A stretch of 64,000 bases of DNA from Solen grandis. Lineage: Eukaryota > Mollusca > Bivalvia > Adapedonta > Solenidae. Positions within the stretch are counted from its first letter, which is position 1, and each line of letters begins with the position of its first letter. This document shows, in pieces, positions 11,180-22,785 of the stretch. Made by a program: the position numbers and the translations under genes. The stretch is taken from contig CM037782.1 of NCBI GenBank assembly GCA_021229015.1, forward strand, positions 56,711,776 through 56,775,775, in the 5' to 3' direction. The notes under the pieces were generated by a model. It saw nothing but the letters and a program-made list of their open reading frames with translations, had not been told where the DNA came from and made no database searches.

Positions 11180-11262
11180 ATTCTAAATCTGATTCTTTCA
11201 GTCGTGTCAATGATTTTTACATATGCAGTTTAAGCTCATTATCGTATAGAAACTCTACCCTG
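11180..11262 (+). other. Exon-like segment, duplicated (copy B)
   Basis: Paralogue of 8803-8894 with the same acceptor (TTTTACAG) and donor (GTAAGT). It is 9 bases shorter through deletion between two GCAGT repeats, which keeps the frame. It encodes 27 codons starting SKSDSFSRVNDFYICS and ending YRNSTL. Three substitutions separate the copies: two synonymous and one Ser to Thr. Readthrough past the donor would end at TAA 11290-11292 with the same ITYASL. The two copies cannot be spliced in series without shifting frame, so if used they would be alternatives. Confidence 0.38.
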
Positions 11263-11554
11263 GTAAGTCAAATTACCTATGCATCATTATAAAACCAGAT
11301 TGGCCAAGTAACAGCTTGCAAGCTGATTGGGATTCCTTTTGTTTGTAACTACGTTTCAGTAACTTTAGATGAAAAGGTAGCTCAGTGAAACTAAAATCAA
11401 AACTGTTTTTAGTTTGATCTGGTTTTACAATGGTAGAACATGGTATTAAGTTGTATATACAGGTTGTACAAGGTCAGAAAACTGTCATCTGATTTCTACA
11501 GAATAGCAAAGTTTTATGTTAACAATTAAGCACAACTATCATGTTACCAGTTGT

Positions 11555-11841
11555 TTAAACCTTTCCCTCATATAGACTCATTTTGACGCACTCAATAAGT
11601 ATCACATAAAGCCTGATCTGCAGAAAACCAGTTAAGCCTTACCAAATTTAATTATAAAATCCTCATAGATTTTTCTTAGCTAATCCTTATGGCAAAAATG
11701 AGCAGTTTGAAATTACCAGGGTCTGAAAATGAGGATTTTGAATTAAATTTGGTAAGGTTTAACTGTGGTTTTCTGCAGATCAGGCTTTATGTGGTACCTA
11801 TTGAGGGCGTCAAAATGAGTCTATATGAGGGAAAGGGTTAA
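11555..11841. mobile_element. Two half-MITEs in inverted orientation
   Basis: 11555-11667 is the right half of the MITE in - orientation, and 11721-11841 is the right half in + orientation. They are separated by about 50 bp of unrelated sequence, and both outer ends keep TTAA. The central hairpins of both parents are gone, suggesting a deletion between adjacent inverted copies. Confidence 0.7.
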
Positions 11842-12165
11842 TTTGAGTTAAACTTCAAAAATCATACCTCTATAGACTTTTATATTCGAGTATGTGTAAC
11901 AATCAAATGTGGTTGCTCCCAATATTCTCATTGTAAGATCGGATGAAAATTTGAATCAAATGACTCGTGCAATACACATTTCAAAGAATGTCACTGAACA
12001 AACCAAATTACTTGTAGCCTATAAATTGCAGTGTATTAGATGCAGGTGTCGGATTATGATGTTTGTCAGGTTCTTTTTTTGTGGAACAAGTAGAGATCCA
12101 TAGTGATTTGGATTTCCAATCATTCGTCTATGTTCATTGTGAGTTATATAGATGAGGAATAAGGT
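11842..12165. other. Non-coding
   Basis: AT-rich sequence. Nothing recognised. Confidence 0.4.
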
Positions 12166-12387
12166 TTAACCCTTTATTATAATATATAATATTCATGTAC
12201 AAATTTACGAATGAATAATAATTTACTGAGCTTTAGATGGTTTATGAAATGGATTTTGCTTTGCAGTAGACTGTGTATAATCTGAGCTTCAATATTTACT
12301 GAGCAAACAGGAGAGGGGAGTTGACTGATCTGGGTCTGTTCTGTTTCCTGATTCATCAAAATGAGTGTATATGGGGTGGAGGGTTAT
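12166..12387 (+). mobile_element. Second MITE family, decayed
   Basis: Starts TTAACCCTTTATTATAATA and ends GGTGGAGGGTTA. Inside are ATTCATGTACAA, TTTACTGAGCTTTAGATGG and CTGAGCAAACAGGAGAG. Diverged relatives lie near 54525-54760, 55349-55490 and 58393-59100, sharing ATATTCATGTAC, TTTGCNNTGCAGA and GAGCAAACAGAG. This suggests an older TTAA-targeting family. Confidence 0.5.
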
Positions 12388-12429
12388 TGTGATGGTCACA
12401 TTGGGTATGATGCAATAGTGAGTGATCAG

Positions 12430-12800
12430 GTAGTCCCCTACCATCAGTCTGTCAGTCACACACGTTTTCCAGACTTTTTTTTTCTAAACACTTGCAGATA
12501 TTGATCTAATATCAGGTATGTGAGTTTATCACTATGAGTTACAGATCAAGTTCGAGTTTCGTTGCGGTCCACTGATTTTTTATGAAATTACGGGCCTTGG
12601 ACTTAAAATCGCAGTTTTCCAGACTTTTTTAATTATTTTTAAATTCCGGAGACTTTCTTTAAAATAGCATTTTCTGACCCTTTTTTTAAATGCTTGCAGA
12701 TATTGATCTTATATTTGGTATGTGATCTACCACCATGAGTTACAGATCAAGTTCAAGTTGATCTTTAAGAGAATGGTATAGGATTTGTTAAAAAGGTTTG
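12430..12800. repeat. Diverged dispersed repeat, two ~210-bp units
   Basis: The phrase ACTTGCAGATATTGATCT and the following GAGTTACAGATCAAGTTC occur twice (near 12490 and 12700), separated by a TTTTCCAGACTTTTTT segment. It belongs to no family I can name. Confidence 0.5.
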
Positions 12801-13407
12801 CAAATTTGACAATAGATATTGAGGTCATGGTGAACTGTGTGCAATATGAGATTTTACAATTGTGTATTTAATATGTATCAGGAATTTATCATCATTTGTT
12901 TTTATTACACCTGTTTCACTTTGTGAAGTTGGGGATATATCAGGGTGATGTGGGTCATGTTTCAACCCCTCCCCCTAAACCTCTCTTATCTGTAGTGCAT
13001 CATACTGTTGTAAGTTGGGTTTTTTTCATTGACACAGGAAAAGGTCTGTGAATGTTTATGGGAAAAGCAATCATAGACCATGCTGTAGGATTTTCAGTTT
13101 TTAAGTTTAATTTTAATTTCAGACAAATGTTTTGTTTAGCATTCAAACATTATGTCAACACTTTATATTTTACAGTAGTGGGGTTAACTTTTTAAATATT
13201 TGATTCCATATACTTATTCAATCTTAATGTATGGAGTTGATCTCTTTTTATTAGGACTTTTCAATAATCCGTAATAAACAGTTACTTAGGGGTATGATGC
13301 AATGTCAAAATGATGCAATGTCAAAGAGTTTCAGAAGGGTAGTTTTTCTGATTATTTTTACTTCTAATATGTTGGATATTTTGGCATAAACAAAATTATC
13401 ACGTTTT
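12801..13407. other. Non-coding
   Basis: AT-rich. A short direct repeat AATGTCAAAATGATGCAATG lies near 13300. No gene seen. Confidence 0.4.
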
Positions 13408-14125
13408 TAGTCCCCTACCGGTGTTCACACCGGAGGGGACTATAGGTTTGCCCTCCGTCTGTCCGCTCAAATCTGGATCCCGCGATAACTTAATAACTAA
13501 GCAAGCTAACTTGATGAAACTTGGTATATGACTAGATGGCAATGTGTAGATTATGCACGTCATTTTATTTTTGTTCTTCGACTAAAATTGTGGTTGCTAT
13601 GGTAACGGAAATAGTGAAAATATGGCAAAAATGGGATCCCGCGATAACTAAGCAAGCTAACTTGATGAAACTTGCTATATGACTAGATGGCAATGTGTAG
13701 ATTATGCACATCATTTTATTTTTGTTCTTCGACTAAAATTGTGGTTGCTATGGTAACGGAAATAGTGAAAATATGGCAAAAAATGGGATCCCGCGATAAC
13801 TAAGCAAGCTAACTTGATGAAACTTGGTATATGACTAGATGGCAATGTGTAGATTATGCACGTCATTTTATTTTTGTTCTTCGACTAAAATTGTGGTTGC
13901 TATGGTAACGGAAATAGTGAAAATATGGCAAAAAATGGGATCCCGCAATAACTAAGCAAGCTAACTTGATGAAACTTGGTATATGCAATGTGTAGATTAT
14001 GCACGTCATTTTATTTTTGTTCTTCGACTAAAATTGTGGTTGCTATGGTAACGGAAATAGTGAAAATATGGCAAAAAATGGGATTGATTACCATATTGAG
14101 TCAAGGTGGAGCCGGTAGGGGACTT
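13408..14125. mobile_element. TIR element with four 153-bp tandem units
   Basis: The ends are inverted: TAGTCCCCTACCGG at the left and CCGGTAGGGGACT at the right. Between them, four units of about 153 bp each contain GGATCCCGCGATAACT and GGTTGCTATGGTAACGGAAA (starts near 13477, 13632, 13786 and 13937). The last unit lacks the ACTAGATGG part. It is non-autonomous; no transposase is seen. Confidence 0.8.
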
Positions 14126-15248
14126 TATGTGTTGCATACAACACCAGTTACTTGTTTTAAATATCTTTCTTTGCAACACAACCTAGGTGTAAAACAAGTC
14201 ATTTAAAAACAAAAATCTATTTTGATAATTTTGTAATCCCCATAATAAGCAGATCCTGGATGGTCAAGGTTGTTGCTTACTGGGTAATTTTTATTATTTT
14301 TTAATGGTTGAGGCTTAACAATACATCACAAAATTAAAAGCTTATTATCACTACCTTGTATTTTATTGTTATTTTTTACCAAAAAGGGGTTCCGGACTCA
14401 TACACCTGTTACTACATCCAAATTCCTGTATTTCAGATCTACACAATACTGATGGCCTGATTTCATTAAGATTTTAATCATGCAAGGTGAAGTGTTTTAA
14501 TCCTAAATATTCTACTCGTTTCATTCCAGTTCCCCTTACAGCTTTGTTCATACACTTTCTTGCATCTTAATTTCCAATGGCCACCTGAGCCCAAAATATG
14601 TCTCAAGTCAAGATATTCATCAACTGAAGAATTGCCAATTCTGTATCACTGATGCTTATAATGTCTAGGGATTTCAAGAAATGTTTAAGAAATTTTATGC
14701 CTGTCAATGATGGTATTAAAATATTGTTGACACTATTCTCTCAGTATTATACATGTACAGGTATAGCCGATCTGAGGTATAAATCAGGCTGTTGTGAATA
14801 GTGATGATTTTCTGCTCCAAACCATGTTCAAACAAGACTTGGAATGTCATGTGGACATGCCATTCCTTCAGCATCCTACCTTGTCTATATGTGAGTGTTG
14901 GATAAGATGTGATGAGCAGGATTCTGTTATAGCCCCTACCTCTGTGAAGCAGGAATAATGGAGTAGGCAAGGTTGTCTAAATGCCACATCACATTATTTG
15001 TAGCATTCCAATCACTCTATCATGACTATCTCCCGATTAATGAATTATAAGTATTTGCTCGACTTACTAGGGGCAGTAATGCCTTTACATTTTGGTGCTC
15101 AGAATAAAATAATTTTTCATTATATTTAGTATCCAACATGGAACCCAAATGTGAACAAGAACTATCATTGAAGGATGAATATCCCCAGATACCACTTTAA
15201 CAAAGTTACTGTTACCATGTCAGACAGTCTTGATAAAGGATAAAAATA
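14126..15248. other. Non-coding
   Basis: No repeat family or exon recognised. ORFs here have no recognisable protein content. Confidence 0.4.
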
Positions 15249-15790
15249 ACTAGAAATGTATCCAGAGGACACAGATGCCCCCACCTGTTGCATTTTCCAA
15301 AACAAAGGCCAACACCCAGGAGTCCTTTCCTGAGTAATACATCCACGAAGTTTAAAGTCTGTAGCACAAATGCCTTCAGAGATACCTGTGTCACAGTTTT
15401 GGAATGGACGGACAAAGGCAGATCTGTTTGGTGTGTGTGTGTGGGTGGATGGGGGAACATAAAATACCCAGGTAGGGCCCATAACTCTGTCAATTTCAAT
15501 TGCAGTTTGATGAAAAAGCCCAGGTGCACAAGTTCATGTCCTGAATAATATATCCATGACGTATCAAGTCTGAAGTACAAAACACTTGCAGAGTTTCGTG
15601 CGTCACAAGTATAAAATTCCATATTTTTCAAAAACAAAAGGCCCATAACTGTCAATTACAATGGCAGTTTGATGAAAATACCCAGGTGCACAAGTTCATG
15701 TCCTGAATAATATATCCATGAAGTATCAAGTCTGTACAAATTCTCCCCCCCCCCACCCCCATTTTTGGTGGGGGCATAAAAACACACCAA
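15249..15790 (+). mobile_element. Dispersed element, GGACACAGATGCCCCC type
   Basis: Begins AGAAATGTATCCAGAGGACA and ends in a C-rich stretch followed by CATTTTTGGTGGGGGCATAAA. Internal units repeat CAGGTGCACAAGTTCATGTC and ATATATCCATGAAGTATCAAG. A second copy lies at 28407-28800 with the same ends (CATTTTTGATGGGGGAATAAA). Confidence 0.7.
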
Positions 15791-15906
15791 AACTAGGTAA
15801 ATACATTTATATATAGCACCCCCCCCCCCCCAAAAAAAAAAAATATATAAAAAATTCGACAAAAAAATCTGACCAAAGGTAGCCAAGAAAAAGTGCGGAC
15901 AATATA

Positions 15907-16795
15907 TATAGTTGGTACTAGTTATCTCCAATTCGCGTATATCGAAATTTCGGGTATGTCAAATTAATTGACTAGGTCCAGATTTTTCCCTTCTTTGTCT
16001 ATATACATTAACTTCGTGTGTCTCAAATTTATTTATTTCAAATTACTTCTATCTCAAAGTGAAAATTTGGACCCTCACCATATAGTACAATGCATATTTG
16101 TTTGTTTATCTCAAATTCCACAGACGCCAATTAGCCCGCCAATATTTTTCACACCTATCAGTCAAATGGTGACACTAGCTTGGCACGGGGCTATCTGTAC
16201 GACAAACCGTGATTTTTGGCTTTTAATAACAACCAGATTTGTTTTGACGAAATATTTGCATGGTAATTTTATGGTCAAACACAAGGCGTTGTGCTTGACA
16301 ATCTTTGCTCAAAATGTGCCAGATTCTTTTCTTAAATACCAACGAAGAATAAACCCAGGTCATAATTCACAATGTCTCTAGAACCTACTTGTCCATCTAT
16401 GAGCGCTGAGTAATCTGGCGTTGTGCGAAGTGCTTTGAATATTGTGCATGTAATTTATTGAGTGCAGTTCGAATGTTTTCGATCTATATCATTGTTGTAA
16501 CCCTATTTGTTTATTTCGTTTACCTTTCTATATTTATAGAAACTTTACAGAAAAAAGTGGTCGAATATATAAAGAAAAATATGCTACTTATGGATTATTA
16601 TTTATTAATTGTATATTCTATAAAAATATGTATCATCTTCTTCAAGATATCAACACAACATTATAGGATGATACAGGTAAGATTTCTTGTTCACAAGCCG
16701 AAAATACTTCATTTTGGATTGGTCAAATTACGGACATCTCAAAGTCTTATTTTTGGTCCCATGAAATTCGAGATAACGAGTGCCGACTGTACTTG
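15907..16795. mobile_element. TIR DNA transposon remnant, Tigger/mariner-like ends
   Basis: The left end TAGTTGGTACTAGTTATCTC is an imperfect inverse of the right end GAGATAACGAGTGCCGACTG. ORFs inside (137 and 112 codons) show no transposase motifs I recognise. The end sequence style (CAGTCGGCACTCGTTATCTCG) is like Tigger/pogo-type elements; this is inference. Confidence 0.5.
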
Positions 16796-19700
16796 AGAAA
16801 TATAAGAAAGGACCATAACTCATTTAAAATCAACCATATCATGACGTGCCAAAGATACATATATGCACAATTAGGCTTGAAACCTTTCAGTCATGTCAAG
16901 TTTGATAAAAATCAGACCAAAGTAGCCGAAAAATAGGACAGAAAAATCTCGTCTACAGACAGATTGACAAACCGATGAGACTCCAATATAGGTATAATGA
17001 AAGGTGCTGAGCTGAATTACTATTCACCAGAACGTTACTGGTATTCTACTATCATAACAAACACTTGGTTATGAAAAAAGTAGTACAAGTGCCACAAAAT
17101 ATTTAAACTATAATATCTAAGTTCACCACTGTAGCATTACTGAAAACAGAAGTAATTTACAACTCTAGGTTCTTGGGACCAACTGGCAGGTTCAAGATTT
17201 GAGATGAAAAAATAACACAAAACATTTTTTCGTACACATTTAATCATTTAATGGTACTGTTTTTGTTTTGATTCTTAAAATACAGAATTGCATTAATTCA
17301 CAAAAATAAAGGCATGGGCTTTCAAAACAGATAATATGTGAAATATTGAGGCTACATCTTTCTTTGCATATGAAATAGTAATACTGTACAAAAGGTGAAG
17401 GACTGAGAACCAGTCATCCTTCTCTGTCCAGTCCAACTGATTTCAAAAACATGGAGAGAGGATTGATTATGTGGAAAAATGCCATTGACAGAAGGAATCT
17501 TATTTATTAAATGGCAAAATTAAAAAATATTTTCCAAGATGTTGGTTGTTTGGATGAGACAGAGAAGTTCAACTGCCCAATTCACAAGAATGTTATGTAA
17601 AAAAAAGAGCAATCAACGACTGCTTTTTCTAATTTAGAAAAAGAAAATGGACAGTTTAGGTTGACAAGTATAGCACGTAGTCTTATAAATCTAGGACTGC
17701 AATACAGTGTGACAATATTGTTCTTATTTTTCACCTGTATCATAACCTTCACCGTCAATAAAGTCAGGACTGCATCCATACAACAGCCAGATCAGACTGA
17801 AAGGAAGTCTGAATACACATTTCCACAGGACTGATCAATAGGAAGCAGTATAAAACCTGATCAACATGAAAGTTACTTGTAGGCTTATCAGGTTGTTTAT
17901 TTCAAACCCTCACAGCATGTGTTGTAAAGGGTCAATGTACAGGTTTGTTATTCCATTTAATAACCATCAAATTTAGCAAAGACAACTATAAAAAATATTC
18001 ACTACTACATAAGATTATCCCTGAATACCTAGTTTGGCTTTAGCTGGCACAATATTCAAAACACTTAACTTTATGATAATCTGGAATTCAATACTTGATT
18101 TGTTACATACAAAAATTAAGATGTAGATAAATTCTTCATACTTTAGCACAATGTTACTTCAAATCCGACCAACGCATGAAAATCAACTATTCTATATTTT
18201 TCCTTATTCATTATGCTTTATTTTCAAAATGTTTCAACAGTTATAAATGTTACTCCCCATACTATGTCTGGGAACAAATCCAAGCATGTCAACAAGGATA
18301 AATACTTTCCAGAGTAAATCCGACTAGAAATATTAGACAACTGAAACCCATAATCAACTTAATTTGTTTAGGCTTAGAACATGCCGAATCCAACTTGTAT
18401 GTGGGAGACCCATACTACACTAAATGTAAAAAAATTAATCTTTAAAAAAGACTTCCATTTAAAAAAAAACTCTCAGAAATGCTAAGAGCAATAATTATCA
18501 ACACTTAAGAAAAATATTAAACTTTAACAGTCAACAAGAACAAAAACTTGTTTGATTGACACTTCATACAATATAATGACAATTTGATGTTTTATTACCA
18601 AAATGTTTGATTTTAAGAGACATAAATTTATTTTTTTCCATTTCAATCACAATAAATACAATTTAAAAAGTTACTTATATCTCATATGTATCACTAAAGT
18701 CATATTTTTTTGTATCTCTCGAGTCAATTTTTTTCTCTATTAATCTACAAGTTTCTCTGTTAATCTACGTAAAACAATTAAAAGCACTACAAATCATATG
18801 ATAATTCCATGCAGTCCTTTCTAATCTTTCTGCATTATGCTCAGACAAAATGAAAGTAAATTATAAATTCCTGGATAACAAATCTAAGAAAAGTTTCTCA
18901 AAAACAAATTTAATAGAAACTACTGCTGTTATCTACCAGTACAGGTCAGCATCGTCTGCTTAACACTTGCATGTACAAAAGGATTGACGAAAGTGAAATT
19001 CATACCATTTCCTACTCTATGATCCAAAGAAAGATTTCAGTAGCAGATAGTCTGGGGGTTCAAAATGACCAATATTACAAATGAACATAAAATGATGCTG
19101 AACACATTTTTTTTAAACCTAATGAAAAATGTGAAAATGGTTTTCTATATACAAAAATGGACAGCATGAATAAATTACCAACAAAACATAAGAATTATGG
19201 CAAACATGCTAAATTAAACTAAATCTGAAAAAAAAAAAAAAAAAAAAAAAAAATCAATAAATAAACATAGTTTTCAAACGAAACCAAGTCCTATCTCTCT
19301 CTTACAGGCAATGCCCAACAACCCAACTTAATCTCTATAGAAAATCAACCAATCAGTCCATAACCCTTTTTTCAAGATCTATTCTTTCCAATACTATAGA
19401 CACTAAATAATCACAGATCTTTCCTCAATCAGTAGGAGGAACATGCAGATGCAATATTGGGCTGTCCAGAGATAGACTGGTCATCACTGGTCAGATCATT
19501 TTCACTAACACACATATGACTAGAAACACTGTGCCAAGTCTGTACTGTTATGGTCATGCCTTTAGGCATGTTGAATACCCACTTGTGATGCATTTTGTGG
19601 CATACTTCCAACAATGGGACAGATATTTTCTTAAAAGTCAGGAAAATAAATCAGAGTAGCACAATTAAAATTTGGATGTGTGACAAATTTAAGCAAGTAT

Positions 19701-22344
19701 GTTTACTTCAAAGATCATTCTGATAACAGGACTACCTAAGCTGATTTAAAGGAGCAGCAATCTGAAACATGCCCCAGATAAATTTAATTCTTTCATTTGT
19801 TACAATCATCTTAACACAAGCTATTTCCATGGATGCCTATGGTATAAATTGATGAAGTTCCTTTCCTTTCCTTATAACAATTACTAGTCCTCTATACATC
19901 TCGACTCCGTACCAGGTAGTTGCTTATCATTCCTCGAGTTTTAAGTTGTAAAAACATGTTAAAACACAATGTATGACGAGTCACAATAAATACTTAACAA
20001 CAAAAAGAGAATAAATTTACTACAAATAATAATGATCAAAAGGAATTAAATTAAGCAGCAAATATCTGTATTTCTGCTAAAAACCAGTCACAGACATCAT
20101 CATAAAATGTCCATCGCAGGCAACATTCTGTTGAAAATTTGCTGAATATTTCTGGTAAAATCCATATCTTGCTGGGCTAAGTTTAACCCTACAAAATCCT
20201 TTCAAAAACCATTACTAGTTCTGGCTCTATATGGTACTGGAAAAATCCTATCACAAAAATTGATATCAACTAAGATAAGATGTTTTCTGTATATATTTTT
20301 TTTTTTCAAAATAAATATGACTATGACGTGCGTGTAACAAGTGATCAAGTAACAGATGCCACCTTCACCCACCTTTCAAAATTATACTCCACACTTTTGT
20401 TATTTATAGATACCTTTCACTACATAAAGTATCATGATGAAACAACGGAGGGACTCCTTGATTAACCAGAATACCGTTTTGAGTGATGCAAGATTTCAAG
20501 ACGAACATCAAACCATCAAGTCCCCTTGGTGGTCCATCATTTTTTTGACAAACATAAAGCATTCAACTATGTGAGAGAACGCACAGCTGATGACTATAAA
20601 ATGTTGAAGTGTAAAATATTTCATTCGTCACTAAGTTAAAATGTACAGACATTAAATTAAGGCTACCAGGTCTTATAAATATAAAGTGTATGTACAGTAT
20701 GAGTCTATCTATTTACAACACTATACAGTGCAGGAATGTAATGTTCCATTCTTTGACATTCCCTTGCAAGGACAGAGCATACAAATGTACAAAATAATTG
20801 AACACAATATGTATAAAAATATGAAAGCAGGTTTGATCTAGTGTTTACAAAGGCAGTACATATCAAATATGAGCAAATTCTAAGTCTACTAAATCTGTTC
20901 TAATCCATACTGGAATAAGAAAAGTCTACATTTTCTTGAATCATTGATCACTTCTCCAGTCCTCTGTTGATATATACTGCAATTGTGACTTTCTTTGCAT
21001 TCATGAATGTTCTGATATCAAATAACCAGAAACAGTTATCAACATTTGGATTTACAATCTCACATTCTCCATATAAATACTCTATATTTACAGGGACTTC
21101 TTTTTACTGATAAAATATGACAATGATTAAATATCCAATTAAAAAAAATAATAATAACTGACTTTCTGTGACTTTTCAGAATATTTTATTTATAAAAATA
21201 GCACATATTTAAAACTGGTGAAAAAATATGAATGCATATAAAAAGAAAAGAGATAAGAACTTTACACTGAAAATGAATTTCTTATGAATGGCAACAGCAC
21301 AATTAAAAAAAAATTATTGGGACACCAAATCTTTTCATTCTTGAAATATTTTGGCATTTTTTCTTTATATTTTATTTTTTCAAAAATGATAATTCACACA
21401 TTCGTTTAAGATAAGTCCTCAAAGTCTGTATGTCCTGTTAGATCAAATTCAGTCTAACAGCAAAACGCTTATTTTTGAACAATAAGGAATAAATTTAAAA
21501 AAAATAAAAAAAAATAATAACAATAAGATTGGATTTTCTCAGATGCATTTTGTAACTGGTTGGCTTTAAACTGACTTGAAATAACTTACTTTCACTTTAC
21601 TCTCAAAAATATCCAAGAATTAAATAAGTGTTATCTTGACAAAGAAAAACATGGTAAATTCAATTACCAATTCAATCTATTTAATTAAGTAAAGCATCTG
21701 CTAAGCCAATTATGGCCCAATGTACCTTGGACAAACAGAAGATAAAAAAATCTGAAGAACAACCATTAAACATAAAAAGTCCTGCAATGTTTTCCAAAAA
21801 TATTTAGCCATAGACACATTAAGTGGTGTTATGCGCTAAGAAATGAGCTATGAGAAACCTTTGCAGCAGTTTTTCGTTTTGATCACAATCTTAGTTCCAT
21901 TGACAACAGGCTGCAATTAACCAGTCCTACGTGGAACAGCACACTGTACACGTCATCGTGTTTTTATTCAACTCACTCTGCTCAGTCATCTAATGCTAGT
22001 GAATCATAGGCAAGAAGATGTAGACATCCTCTCACTTATTCGTATACATCACATTTTTTTCCTTTAAGTTTTGGGAAAGTTGCCTTACTTGACCATATTT
22101 CTTTTTCATCTCGATATTCTCCCATTCCTGAAGAATGTAACACATTTGTTCATCCTTTCATCAGGATATCATCTTTTGTACTGTTGTACTAATGACATAT
22201 GATCCTTGCTAATGATTCTCACAAAGAGTTTACCACAGAAACAGGTACATGTACTGTTGAAACGAAGGAACACTTGCAATGGGACTCCAGTATTGGCCAG
22301 CAAACACTTTCTCACCCCATCAGGATTTCTTTTAACTTTTAAAG
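16796..22344. other. Repeat-poor AT-rich stretch, possible long RFX 3' UTR
   Basis: Five and a half kilobases with no tandem-core elements, unlike both flanks. It has a 26-base A run at 19228-19253, many short A/T tracts, and a decayed relative of the MITE hairpin near 17845-17895. It lies directly downstream of the RFX stop codon on the - strand, so part of it may be 3' UTR; how far cannot be told from sequence alone. No exon of another gene was recognised. Confidence 0.4.
21963..21968 (-). terminator. Candidate proximal poly(A) signal for RFX
   Basis: AATAAA on the - strand about 380 bases after the RFX stop. Many other AATAAA sites follow further down, so a longer 3' UTR is equally possible. 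Confidence 0.25.
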
Positions 22345-22785
22345 TTACAGGCTGGACGACTCGATCTTAAATCTTTTAGCTGCTGAGACATCACCAGCGG
22401 CAAATGAGTTTGAGACAGGCATGACAACAATAGTTTTTGCTCCAGCTATACTGCCTGCAGAGGCTGCTGTTTTTACCGCTAATGTACCCGTGTTTCCACC
22501 CGAGGACATGACGCCCAATGCGCCATTGTGATTCACCCCCATGGAACTTGTAGTGAGGACCATCAGAGTTGTTGCCCCTGAACTGGCTCCTGCATTTTCT
22601 GTGGTGGCCCTTGAGATGAGGGAGGTGGCTGTCCCTGGTGTCTTGGTCATGGATGCCTGGACGACAGTGGGGGTGGGTTTCATGATGGTGGGTTGGCTCA
22701 GCTGGGTGGACTTCATCGGGATGTGGACCTTGTCTACCTCAGCCTCAGACAGGCTCATTGCTACAGCACTACTTAGATCAACAAA
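22345..22785 (-). CDS. RFX3-like: RFX exon 15 (C-terminal, stop)
   Basis: The acceptor is TTTACAG before [10 protein letters not shown]. It encodes 146 residues and TAA at 22345-22347. The tail is low complexity, with runs rich in Ser, Thr, Ala and Val. It includes [15 protein letters not shown] and ends with the nuclear-localisation-like [11 protein letters not shown]. It corresponds to the poorly conserved region after GEF in vertebrate RFX1-3. Confidence 0.92.
   Translation of the reverse strand, partial: FVDLSSAVAMSLSEAEVDKVHIPMKSTQLSQPTIMKPTPTVVQASMTKTPGTATSLISRATTENAGASSGATTLMVLTTSSMGVNHNGALGVMSSGGNTGTLAVKTAASAGSIAGAKTIVVMPVSNSFAAGDVSAAKRFKIESSSL

Larger units (their letters stand above)
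9673..11560 (+). repeat. Segmental tandem duplication, copy 2
   Basis: Second copy of the 7168-9190 segment with the same order of internal elements. Relative to copy 1 it has lost parts of the leading element and gained short insertions (for example near 10580-10620 and 11040-11065). Confidence 0.85.

Noticed and set aside
15968..16796. ORFs of 137 and 112 codons inside the TIR element
   Set aside because: No DDE/D transposase or other motif, AT-driven composition. They look like relics or chance.
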